From the NCBI GenBank assembly GCA_013693815.1, contig CP059259.1, positions 303,275 to 309,832 of the forward strand: DNA of 6,558 nt, given 5' to 3'. Positions 1 through 6,007 of this stretch are shown one piece after another. Position numbers and translations under genes: made by a program. The number at the start of each line of letters is the position of its first letter. Positions within the stretch are counted from its first letter, which is position 1. The notes below the pieces were generated by a model, which saw only the letters and a list, made by a program, of their open reading frames with translations, had not been told where the DNA came from and searched no databases. This DNA comes from Nocardioidaceae bacterium. Its GTDB lineage: Bacteria > Actinomycetota > Actinomycetes > Propionibacteriales > Nocardioidaceae.

Positions 1-726
1 CCCGAGGAACTGGTCAGCAATGCCGCGGTGGTCGGAGTGCGGATCATGCCGCGTGAGGGTAACTGGCGGTTCGCCTGCGAAAACGGCTACGACGAGGGGC
101 ACGCGAAGTACCTGCACCGCACCGCGCTGTGGCGGCTGTTCAAACCGATGCCGGTCTGGAACACCACCAAGAACGTCAGAAAGGGCCGCTGGGTCTACCG
201 AGTGCAGCAAGAGCAGTACTGGGAGGCCGACTTCCCGGGTCTGGGCAAGTGGACAGGCCTGGCCTGGTATCGCGCCAAGCCGCCGACAGAGGTCTCCAAC
301 ATCGGCAACACCAAATCCCACCGTACGGTCAACCCGGTCATCGCGGCTCAGGATTTCCCAGGTTTCGCATCTGTCAGCATGCCCGGCGTACTGCGCATCG
401 CGTATCCGACTTTCATCCACTACGAGTTCTACGTTCCGGTCGATGCCGACAACCACCTCTATGTCGGAGTGATGGCAGACTTCAAGAAGGGCATCAAGAC
501 CCTGCCCTTCTACGCCAAGTACTTGGGCGCGGTCCGGTGGCTATTCCACGGTCAGTTCTCCGGGCAGGACAAGTGGATGGTGGAGGTGACCGACGCGCCG
601 CCGGAGAAGCTCTACCGGCCCGACGAGTCGCTGCTCCAGTGGCGCAAGCTCGCCGAGGACGTCACCAAGGAACGGATCACCACGCTGCGCGAGCAGGGCA
701 TCGAAGTGCCCGATCCTTCCGAGTGA
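1..726 (+). CDS. Rieske-type aromatic ring-hydroxylating oxygenase, alpha subunit, C-terminal part (5' truncated by window edge)
   Basis: The open frame runs in from base 1 and stops at TGA 724-726, giving 241 visible residues. They form the catalytic domain of a Rieske non-haem iron oxygenase, which adds O2 to an aromatic ring using electrons from a ferredoxin/reductase. The mononuclear-iron signature N-x2-D-x2-H-x4-H is seen as ENGYDEGHAKYLH, with Asn28, Asp31 and ligands His34 and His39 (fragment numbering). The third ligand is probably Asp190 in SGQDKWMVE. The C-terminal RPDESLLQWRKLAED resembles tails of single-component alpha subunits of the carbazole-dioxygenase / oxoquinoline-monooxygenase / KshA kind, which would fit the absence of a beta subunit gene downstream; this is inference. 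The N-terminal [2Fe-2S] domain lies outside the window. It is followed after 45 bases by a ring-cleavage dioxygenase gene, supporting a catabolic role. The substrate is unknown. Confidence 0.9.
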   Translation, partial: PEELVSNAAVVGVRIMPREGNWRFACENGYDEGHAKYLHRTALWRLFKPMPVWNTTKNVRKGRWVYRVQQEQYWEADFPGLGKWTGLAWYRAKPPTEVSNIGNTKSHRTVNPVIAAQDFPGFASVSMPGVLRIAYPTFIHYEFYVPVDADNHLYVGVMADFKKGIKTLPFYAKYLGAVRWLFHGQFSGQDKWMVEVTDAPPEKLYRPDESLLQWRKLAEDVTKERITTLREQGIEVPDPSE

Positions 727-771
727 CCTCCTGAAGTAATCGACCGAGTAGAAGCCGACAGGAGACGCTCA

Positions 772-1710
772 ATGTCATCGATCGTCCTGGGTGTGGGTGC
801 GTCGCATTCCACACTGATGAACACTCACTGGGACCGGGTCATCCACAAGGACCGCGCTGAGGCGTTCCGGGACGGACTTCGCGGGGCCCGCGACGCCCTT
901 GCGGCTGCTCAACCCGATATCGCTGTCGTCGTGGGTTCCAATCACTTCCGCGGTTTCTGGTTGGACCTGATCCCGGCTTTCACCCTCGGTGTCAACGAGG
1001 TGATCGCCTCGGGCGAGGCAGGCACCCCGAAAGGCCCGCAACGCACCGACCCGGAGTTCGCTCAGGCATTGGCGGAGGGACTGGTCGAGGCCGGCACCGA
1101 GGTGGCGATCTCGGCGCGACTGCAGATCGACCACGGCCAGACCCATGCGATTCAGTACCTCTTGGACGGGATCGATATCCCGGTCGTTCCGCTGGTCGTC
1201 AACGTGTTCGCCACTCCTTTGCCCACCATGGCCCGTAGTGTCGAGTTCGGCCGGAACCTCGCCGCTGCGATCGCATCGTTCCCCGACGACCGCCGAGTCG
1301 CCGTCATCGCCTCCGGTGGCCTCTCGCATCAGTTGCCGTGGCCCAGTGACTGGACCGACCCGGCAGGCGATGACGAGGAGTTCCTCGTCGAGGCATGGCT
1401 CAACGGCCGCGGTGAATGGGAGAAGTACGACAAGCGTCGCCGCGAGATCATCGTCGCCGCCCAGCCCTGTATCACCGAGGAGTTCGACCAGCGGTTCCTT
1501 GCCGATCTCGAGAAGGGCGATCTGGCCAAGTACTCCACCATGACGACTGCCGAGATCACCGAGCAGGCCGGCAACGGGGCACAGGAACTGCGCTCCTGGA
1601 TGTTGATGGCCGCCGCCCTCGACTTCGCTCCCGGCAAGACCCTTGCTTATGCGCCGATCCCTGAATGGCTCACCGGCATGGCGGTCTCGGTCGTCGAACC
1701 CGTCCACTGA
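772..1710 (+). CDS. Class III extradiol ring-cleavage dioxygenase, MhpB-like (LigB superfamily)
   Basis: This 312-residue protein matches, from memory, the length and landmarks of MhpB, the 2,3-dihydroxyphenylpropionate 1,2-dioxygenase (about 314 residues). These enzymes use Fe(II) to open a catechol ring beside the two hydroxyls in the cytoplasm. Visible landmarks are GASHS (His12) and SNHFRGF (His58), the likely iron-ligand histidines; QIDHGQ (His121) and GGLSHQLP (His186), matching the two acid-base histidines studied in MhpB; FATPLP near 146-151; and the C-terminal YAPIPEWLTG (MhpB has RPIPEWIAG). The start is well supported: AGGAG at 760-764 lies 7 bases before ATG 772. It sits between a ring hydroxylase and a ring-fission-product hydrolase, the expected order in a meta pathway. 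Family assignment is firm. The exact catechol is not: 3-substituted catechols such as 2,3-dihydroxyphenylpropionate are the nearest precedent, but the neighbours suggest the substrate may differ. Confidence 0.92.
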   Translation: MSSIVLGVGASHSTLMNTHWDRVIHKDRAEAFRDGLRGARDALAAAQPDIAVVVGSNHFRGFWLDLIPAFTLGVNEVIASGEAGTPKGPQRTDPEFAQALAEGLVEAGTEVAISARLQIDHGQTHAIQYLLDGIDIPVVPLVVNVFATPLPTMARSVEFGRNLAAAIASFPDDRRVAVIASGGLSHQLPWPSDWTDPAGDDEEFLVEAWLNGRGEWEKYDKRRREIIVAAQPCITEEFDQRFLADLEKGDLAKYSTMTTAEITEQAGNGAQELRSWMLMAAALDFAPGKTLAYAPIPEWLTGMAVSVVEPVH

Positions 1711-1750
1711 CTTACCTGTTTCACCCTCGCATCCGACTGAAGGGACCACC

Positions 1751-2644
1751 ATGAGCCAGACCGCGCAGAGATTGACCTCTCCAGCCGCGGGCCCGGCCCC
1801 AGAGAGCCGCTATGCCAAGGCGGACGGGGTCGAGTACCACTACCACGAGCTAGGTGCCGACGGGCCGGCCACGATCTTCCTGCATGGCGGCGGGCCGGGC
1901 TGCACCGCGTGGAGCGACTTCGGTCCGGTGGCTCCTTACTTCGCTGCAGATCGACACCTCTACCTGCCTGACATCTTGCAGTACGGCAAATCGGAGAAGG
2001 TTCGTATCTCCGGCCCGATGTGGGACTTCCATGCCGCCAAGACCGTCGCGTTGATGGACGTCTGGGGCGTGCAGTGCGCCGACTTCATTTGCAACTCGTG
2101 GGGAGGCACGATCGCCCTCAACCTCGCGGCCAAGTACCCCGATCGGGTGCGGTCGCTGGTGATCACCGGAAGTATGCCGGTCTTCTACGGCCCGTTGGCG
2201 CCACTGCCCGAAGGTGGGCGTCGCGGACGCAATGCTCGTGATGTCTACTACGGCGGGGACGGGCCGACATCGGAGAAAATGCGCGAGTTGATCGCCGGTC
2301 TGGAGTGGTACGACGCAGAGCGGCTGCCCCAGGAGACGGTCGATATGCGGTACCAGCAGAGCCTGGACCCGGGAGAGCGTGAACTGGCGGCGATGTCGGA
2401 CTCACCGCGTGGTGACTGGCAAGATCTGACCGCCGAGCTCGGCCAGGTGGAGGCGCCGGCGTTGTTCATGTGGGGCCGCGAGGACGACTTCTTGACCCCG
2501 GACTATCCGCTCATGCTCTCCAGGATGGTCAAGAACGGGAATCTCCACGTGATGGACCATGTGTCCCACCACCTTCAAGAGGAGCGCCCCGGTGCCTACC
2601 ATGCGGTGGTCGACGGCTTCCTCCGATCCGTGGACTACCCGTAG
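1751..2644 (+). CDS. Alpha/beta hydrolase, meta-cleavage-product hydrolase type (MhpC/BphD/HsaD-like)
   Basis: The 297-residue protein has the layout of C-C bond hydrolases that split meta ring-fission products into a dienoate and an acid. The oxyanion motif LHGGGPG is at 44-50, the nucleophile elbow CNSWGG has Ser116, and WGREDDF gives the acid Asp245. The catalytic His is most likely His273 in DHVSHHLQEE. Arg200 in DMRYQ is placed like the substrate-binding Arg of BphD/MhpC. Two positions are unusual: Cys replaces the usual Gly before Asn-Ser, and the usual GHW at the catalytic His is SHH. The same frame is open upstream to 1643, but that part overlaps the dioxygenase gene; ATG 1751 has AAGGGA at 1740-1745, 5 bases away, and the familiar fold begins just after it. 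It lies 40 bases after the extradiol dioxygenase gene, so acting on that enzyme's product is the natural inference. Confidence 0.88.
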   Translation: MSQTAQRLTSPAAGPAPESRYAKADGVEYHYHELGADGPATIFLHGGGPGCTAWSDFGPVAPYFAADRHLYLPDILQYGKSEKVRISGPMWDFHAAKTVALMDVWGVQCADFICNSWGGTIALNLAAKYPDRVRSLVITGSMPVFYGPLAPLPEGGRRGRNARDVYYGGDGPTSEKMRELIAGLEWYDAERLPQETVDMRYQQSLDPGERELAAMSDSPRGDWQDLTAELGQVEAPALFMWGREDDFLTPDYPLMLSRMVKNGNLHVMDHVSHHLQEERPGAYHAVVDGFLRSVDYP

Positions 2645-2680
2645 TCCCAACCTTCATCCCTACTGCAAAGGAAGGCGCCG

Positions 2681-2827
2681 ATGAAGCTCCTAGCCGCTCT
2701 TGGAACCCTACTTGCGATCGCTCTCGGCCTTCGCTACGTGTCCAACCGTATTGCCACCCATCAGACGATCCTTCCCAGCCTCGTCAAACGGGTCAACACG
2801 CAGGTGCACCGCATCAACCAGTCCTGA
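2681..2827 (+). CDS. Small putative membrane protein, 48 residues, unrecognised
   Basis: A short frame, ATG 2681 to TGA 2825-2827, fills most of the gap between the two hydrolase genes. It has one of the best ribosome-binding sites in the window, AAAGGAAGG at 2667-2675, 5 bases before ATG. The protein starts MKLLAALGTLLAIALGLRYV, one uninterrupted hydrophobic stretch of about 15 residues after a single Lys. A polar, basic tail follows (Arg18, Arg23, Lys39, Arg40, His46, Arg47), with no acidic residue anywhere in the protein. That pattern suggests a single-pass membrane anchor with a basic cytoplasmic or periplasmic tail; a very short secreted peptide is less likely, as no clear AxA cleavage site is seen. 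The gene is co-directional with its neighbours, 36 bases after the upstream stop. I recognise no family. A role in membrane association of the pathway or uptake of a hydrophobic substrate would be a guess. Chance occurrence remains possible, though the RBS and composition argue against it. Confidence 0.6.
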   Translation: MKLLAALGTLLAIALGLRYVSNRIATHQTILPSLVKRVNTQVHRINQS

Positions 2828-2846
2828 CTGTCGCGGATCGACAGTC
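2826..2846. repeat. Perfect 8-bp inverted repeat (stem-loop) overlapping the mini-gene stop codon
   Basis: The left arm GACTGTCG (2826-2833) and right arm CGACAGTC (2839-2846) are exact reverse complements around the 5-base loop CGGAT. The left arm starts within the TGA of the 48-residue gene. Only a weak T-containing stretch (CATTTACAG) follows, so it is not a textbook Rho-independent terminator. It could be a partial terminator or a processing/stabilising hairpin that sets different expression for upstream and downstream genes, or a DNA operator. The next start codon is 28 bases after the right arm. Confidence 0.6.
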
Positions 2847-2874
2847 CATTTACAGAAGCAGAAAGCGATACCTG

Positions 2875-3756
2875 ATGAGCAATGATCTCGCTGCCACCAT
2901 CTGGACCGAGCTGCAAGGCACCGACTTCACCCTGACCAGCGTCGACGCTGGTGGAGTTCCGACCCGGTCCCTGCAAGCCGGCGAGGCAGGCGAGCCGGTC
3001 ATCTTTCTCCATGGCACCAGCGGCCACCTGGAGGCTTTCACCCGCAACATCTCCGCCCACGCGAAGCACTATCGCGTGCATGCCATCGACATGCTCGGCC
3101 ATGGATACACCGGCAAGCCGGACTTCCGCTACGAGATCCCGCGCTACCGCGACCACTTGCTGGCCTATCTCGATGCGAATGGCATCGACCGAGCCCACAT
3201 CGTCGGGGAATCCCTGGGCGGCTGGGTCGGAGGCCGGGCGGCAATCGACAACCCTGATCGAGTGGCCTCGCTGCAGTTGCTGTGTGCCGGTGGCACGGTG
3301 GCCAACCCCGAGGTCATGGAGCGGATCCGGACCAGCACCCGTTTGGCGGTGGAGACCGACGATGTCGAGTTGACTCGCAAGCGGATGCGTCTGCTCATGC
3401 ACGACGACGCGGATGCGACCGAGGAGCTGGTCGCGATCAGGCATGCGATCTACCACCAGCCCGACTTCGTGGCGAACATCGAGAATCTCCTGTGCCTTCA
3501 GGATATGGAGACTCGGCTGCGCAACATCCTCAAGCCTGAGGACTTGGCTCGGATCGCTGCTCCCACGCTTATCGTGTGGGGCCGCAACAACCCCTTCGGC
3601 GAGGTGCCTGAAGCGGCCGCGATGCACAATGCCATTGCCGGCTCCGAGCTCGTCCTCCTCGACGAAACCGGTCACTGGCCTCAGCACGAGCAGTCGGAGA
3701 AGTACAACGAGTTGAGCCTGGAGTTCCTCGCCAAAAACAGCGGCGACAGCAGGTAA
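2875..3756 (+). CDS. Alpha/beta hydrolase, second meta-cleavage-product-hydrolase-like protein
   Basis: This 293-residue alpha/beta hydrolase is clearly different in sequence from the one at 1751-2644. The oxyanion loop HGTSGH is at 46-51 and the nucleophile elbow GESLGG has Ser113. DETGHWPQHE carries the catalytic His267 in the classic MCP-hydrolase form. Arg189 in AIRHAIYHQP could be the substrate-binding Arg. At the usual acid position the sequence is WGRNNPFG, so Asn239 stands where Asp is expected; no acidic residue is seen at the alternative site after strand 6 (LQLLCAGGT). It may use a displaced acid (Glu243 or Glu246 are nearby) or work as a Ser-His dyad. The frame is open back to 2470 inside the previous gene, but ATG 2875 is where the fold begins. 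GAAAG at 2861-2865 is a modest RBS. It probably cleaves a ring-fission product or an ester/amide intermediate; which one cannot be told. Confidence 0.85.
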   Translation: MSNDLAATIWTELQGTDFTLTSVDAGGVPTRSLQAGEAGEPVIFLHGTSGHLEAFTRNISAHAKHYRVHAIDMLGHGYTGKPDFRYEIPRYRDHLLAYLDANGIDRAHIVGESLGGWVGGRAAIDNPDRVASLQLLCAGGTVANPEVMERIRTSTRLAVETDDVELTRKRMRLLMHDDADATEELVAIRHAIYHQPDFVANIENLLCLQDMETRLRNILKPEDLARIAAPTLIVWGRNNPFGEVPEAAAMHNAIAGSELVLLDETGHWPQHEQSEKYNELSLEFLAKNSGDSR

Positions 3757-3758
3757 CG

Positions 3759-5063
3759 ATGCCTGGCTCGGCCGAGGGTCGTCTCGCTCAGGTGATGGCG
3801 GGTGTGGATCGCGAACTCCTGCTCGACACCGTCACCGGGATCGTCGGCGTCCCCAGCCCGACCGGCGCGGAGGCCGCGGTCGCGCAGTGGATCAGCGCCA
3901 CGATGAGCCACCCTCGGCTGCGGACGCAGGTGCAGCACCTCGACGAGCTCCAGGCAAATGCGGTCGCCGTGCTGCCGGGAACCGGCAACGGGGAGTCCGT
4001 GCTGCTCTATGCCCCGATCGACACCTTCACCGCCGGCGTCGCCGAGCTCGATGTGCCCTGGGCGGCGCCTGACCTGCGGCCGGACATGGTCGCGCAGGCG
4101 GTCGTTGCCGGTGATCTGGTCCAAGGCCTCGGAGCCGGGAATCCCAAGGGCCATGCCGCCTGCGTGATGGTTGCGCTGCGAGCGCTGGCCGAATCAGGCA
4201 TCGAGTTGGCCGGTGACGTGGTTGCAGGCTTCGGAGCCGGTGGTATGCCCTCGTTCGCCGTTGCGGGCGTCGGCGTTCCCGGGCGCGAGAACACCGGGCA
4301 CGGTGTGGGCGCGACCTTCCTGGTCGAACGGGGCTTTACCACCGATCACGCGATCATCGCCAAACCCGGCTGGAATGTCTCCCACGAGGAAGTCGGCCTG
4401 GTGTGGCTCGATGTGCTGGTCCCCGGAATCCACACCTATGTCGGTAGCCGGCATCGATTGCCCTACAGCAATGCGATCGCAGTTGCCGGCAAGGTCACCG
4501 AGCGGCTGGAGTCCTGGCTGGAGGAGTACGCCGCGCGCCACGAGCACAGCACCATGCGTCCGCAAGGCATTGTGTCCTCGGTCGCAGGTGGTTTCGAGCG
4601 TCTGGCGGCTGCGACGACAGCCGCGGTCCGGCTACGCCTGGACGTGCGCCTGACCACTCGTCAGACGCCGGCACAGGTCACCCGCGAGGTCCGCGACGCA
4701 GTCACGCAGATCGGTCGAGAACTCGGTGTCGAGCTCGCGGTCCGGCAGGTAGCAGCGATCCCGGCCACACACACCAGCCCTGAATCGCCGGTGATCACCT
4801 CGACGGTCGCTGCCTGGGAGGCGGTTGCCGGGCATCCGCACCAGCCGATCCTGGAGAACAGCGGAGCCACCGATGCCAACATCCTCCGGATGCGGGGCAT
4901 CCCGACCGCCAGGGTCGGAATGCCGAAGGTGATGGCGGGGCTGTCCGGGGAGCCGGTCGACTTCACTCTCGGCATGAATCTGATCGATCTCGGCGAGGCT
5001 CGCAAGCTGGTGGAGATCCTCGTACGCGCCGTCCTCGACCTGGATGCGAGACGACGCAGGTAA
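3759..5063 (+). CDS. M20-peptidase-family (ArgE/DapE/CPG2 fold) protein with apparently degenerate metal site
   Basis: The 434-residue protein keeps the M20 architecture: an N-terminal catalytic-type domain, a middle dimerisation-type domain (roughly 200-315), then a return to the catalytic fold ending in ENSGATDANILRMRGIP, a familiar M20 stretch. M20 enzymes hydrolyse N-acyl amino acids or peptides with two zincs. Here the ligands seem lost. The usual H-x-D is YAPID (Pro86 for His, Asp88 kept). GRGAxDxKG is GLGAGNPKG (Asn128 for Asp). The EE pair falls in GFGAGGMPS. The later Glu is Lys202 in IIAKPGW. The C-terminal His-x3-Glu region reads VDFTLGMNLIDL. The frame is full length and intact, so a changed function is more likely than decay. 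ATG 3759 is 2 bases after the previous stop, suggesting translational coupling; the preceding AGCAGG (3748-3753) can serve as RBS. Possible roles are a metal-free catalyst, a binding protein or a scaffold. A metallohydrolase role in the pathway is doubtful. Confidence 0.82.
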   Translation: MPGSAEGRLAQVMAGVDRELLLDTVTGIVGVPSPTGAEAAVAQWISATMSHPRLRTQVQHLDELQANAVAVLPGTGNGESVLLYAPIDTFTAGVAELDVPWAAPDLRPDMVAQAVVAGDLVQGLGAGNPKGHAACVMVALRALAESGIELAGDVVAGFGAGGMPSFAVAGVGVPGRENTGHGVGATFLVERGFTTDHAIIAKPGWNVSHEEVGLVWLDVLVPGIHTYVGSRHRLPYSNAIAVAGKVTERLESWLEEYAARHEHSTMRPQGIVSSVAGGFERLAAATTAAVRLRLDVRLTTRQTPAQVTREVRDAVTQIGRELGVELAVRQVAAIPATHTSPESPVITSTVAAWEAVAGHPHQPILENSGATDANILRMRGIPTARVGMPKVMAGLSGEPVDFTLGMNLIDLGEARKLVEILVRAVLDLDARRRR

Positions 5064-5082
5064 GAAAGCTCCGCGAAAACCT

Positions 5083-5110
5083 TTGATATTGCAACAATAT
5101 GGTTAACAAT
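5083..5110 (+). promoter_or_regulatory. Possible promoter for the IclR gene
   Basis: In an AT-rich island within otherwise GC-rich DNA, TTGATA (5083-5088) resembles a -35 box and TAACAAT (5104-5110) a -10 box. The spacing is 15-16 bases, slightly short. The inverted repeat at 5086-5100 lies between and on them, where a repressor would block transcription. This is motif reading only; no start site is known. Confidence 0.35.
5086..5100. promoter_or_regulatory. Candidate operator: 15-base inverted repeat
   Basis: ATATTG (5086-5091) and CAATAT (5095-5100) are perfect inverted arms around CAA, about 95 bases before the proposed IclR start and 23 bases after the M20-like gene. IclR-type regulators bind short imperfect palindromes and usually control their own promoter, so this is the best candidate site for the adjacent regulator. 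A nearby palindrome GTTAAC (5102-5107) may form part of the same site. Confidence 0.45.
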
Positions 5111-5156
5111 CGCGTTGAGCGAGCCTGAATCGCCACGATGCGGGCTACAGTTTCCA

Positions 5157-5167
5157 CGGTTTTACCG
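5157..5167. repeat. Short inverted repeat in the IclR 5' region
   Basis: CGGT (5157-5160) and ACCG (5164-5167) are inverted arms around TTT, 27 bases before the proposed GTG start. With arms of only four bases this may be chance. If real it could be a second regulator contact or a small hairpin in the leader. Confidence 0.2.
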
Positions 5168-5194
5168 CTCGCCGGACACGTGACGAGAGGACTC

Positions 5195-6007
5195 GTGAAG
5201 CGCCAGATGACGAATCTGTTGGATAGCACAATCGACCTTGTCGAGGCTCGCGACCAGGGGCACGGCATGGGCTGTGGCGCCAATAGCGTGCTCGGCAAGG
5301 CGCGGCTGATCCTCGAAGCGTTCAACCTCGACGACTACGGTCTGTCGCTGACCGAGCTGTCGCGCCGGACGGGGATCTCGAAGGCCTCGGTGTATCGGTT
5401 GGCCCAGGAGTTGCTCGACTGGGGAATGCTGGAGCGCAACGGGCTCGACTATCGGCTCGGAATGCGCGCCTTCGAACTCGGGGCACGCGTCCCGAGGTTC
5501 CGGGTACTGCGAGATGCTGTCCGTCCGTTCATGGAGAGCCTGCATCAGTCCACCAGGGAAACCGTTCATCTCGGCGTCCTGGACGGATTGGACGTCTTGT
5601 ATCTGGAGAAGATCGCCAGCACCCAGCAGGCGGCTCGCCCATCGCGGATCGCCGGTCGACTACCTCTGTATGCGACAGCAACGGGCAAGGTGATCCTGGC
5701 CCACAGCCACTCCTCGCTCTTCACGGAGGTGATGGCGCGAGGGCCGGTTCGAATCTCCAAGTCGACGATCGTGGTGCCTGCGCTTCTCCACGAGCAGCTT
5801 CGAATGGTGCGGGCTCGCGGTTATGCCACGGAAAGTGAAGAAATCACCGCCGGCTATTGCTCGGTAGCGGTGCCGCTCTTCGACGAATGTGGGGTACTTC
5901 TGGCGGCGTTGTCGGTGACGGCCCCGACCTTCCGCGCCGACACGCCCCGTTTCCTCACCGAACTCAACGGCGCCGTGCAACGAATCAGGGGCCTGCTGCC
6001 CGCTTAG
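5195..6007 (+). CDS. IclR-family transcriptional regulator
   Basis: This is a cytoplasmic one-component regulator with an N-terminal winged helix-turn-helix (about residues 30-85) and a C-terminal effector-binding domain (about 110-265). The HTH reads LSLTELSRRTGISKASVYRL, and the effector domain carries the hallmark GRLPLYATATGKVILAH and the later ITAGYCSVAVPLFD. Family members such as PcaR, PobR and MhpR control aromatic degradation, so control of the upstream operon or of itself is likely. The start is uncertain. GTG 5195 is preceded by AGAGGA (5186-5191) and gives 270 residues. ATG 5138 extends the frame but has no RBS. ATG 5207 is poorly spaced. ATG 5267 has AGGGG 6 bases upstream and would give 246 residues, also a normal IclR length. 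The family is certain; the activator/repressor mode and ligand are unknown. Confidence 0.92.
   Translation: MKRQMTNLLDSTIDLVEARDQGHGMGCGANSVLGKARLILEAFNLDDYGLSLTELSRRTGISKASVYRLAQELLDWGMLERNGLDYRLGMRAFELGARVPRFRVLRDAVRPFMESLHQSTRETVHLGVLDGLDVLYLEKIASTQQAARPSRIAGRLPLYATATGKVILAHSHSSLFTEVMARGPVRISKSTIVVPALLHEQLRMVRARGYATESEEITAGYCSVAVPLFDECGVLLAALSVTAPTFRADTPRFLTELNGAVQRIRGLLPA

Noticed and set aside
129..734. Frame of 201 codons inside the Rieske gene in another plus-strand frame
   Set aside because: Its Arg/Ala/Gly-rich translation is typical of out-of-frame GC-rich DNA; the main frame carries the iron-binding motif.
1643..1750. N-terminal extension of the first hydrolase frame back to 1643
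   Set aside because: It overlaps the end of the dioxygenase gene and has no homology-like features; ATG 1751 has a well-placed RBS.
775..1752. Long open frame (325 codons) on the minus strand opposite the extradiol dioxygenase gene
   Set aside because: It is a mirror frame of a GC-rich gene. Its translation has no recognisable domain and is rich in Gly, Asp and Arg, and the plus-strand gene is certain.
2470..2874. N-terminal extension of the second hydrolase frame back to 2470
   Set aside because: It overlaps the first hydrolase gene in another frame and the mini-gene, is rich in Pro, Arg and Ser with no domain, and the alpha/beta fold starts right after ATG 2875.
2761..3687. Open frame of 308 codons on the minus strand opposite the second hydrolase gene
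   Set aside because: It is an antisense shadow with no family motifs; the plus-strand alpha/beta hydrolase explains this region fully.
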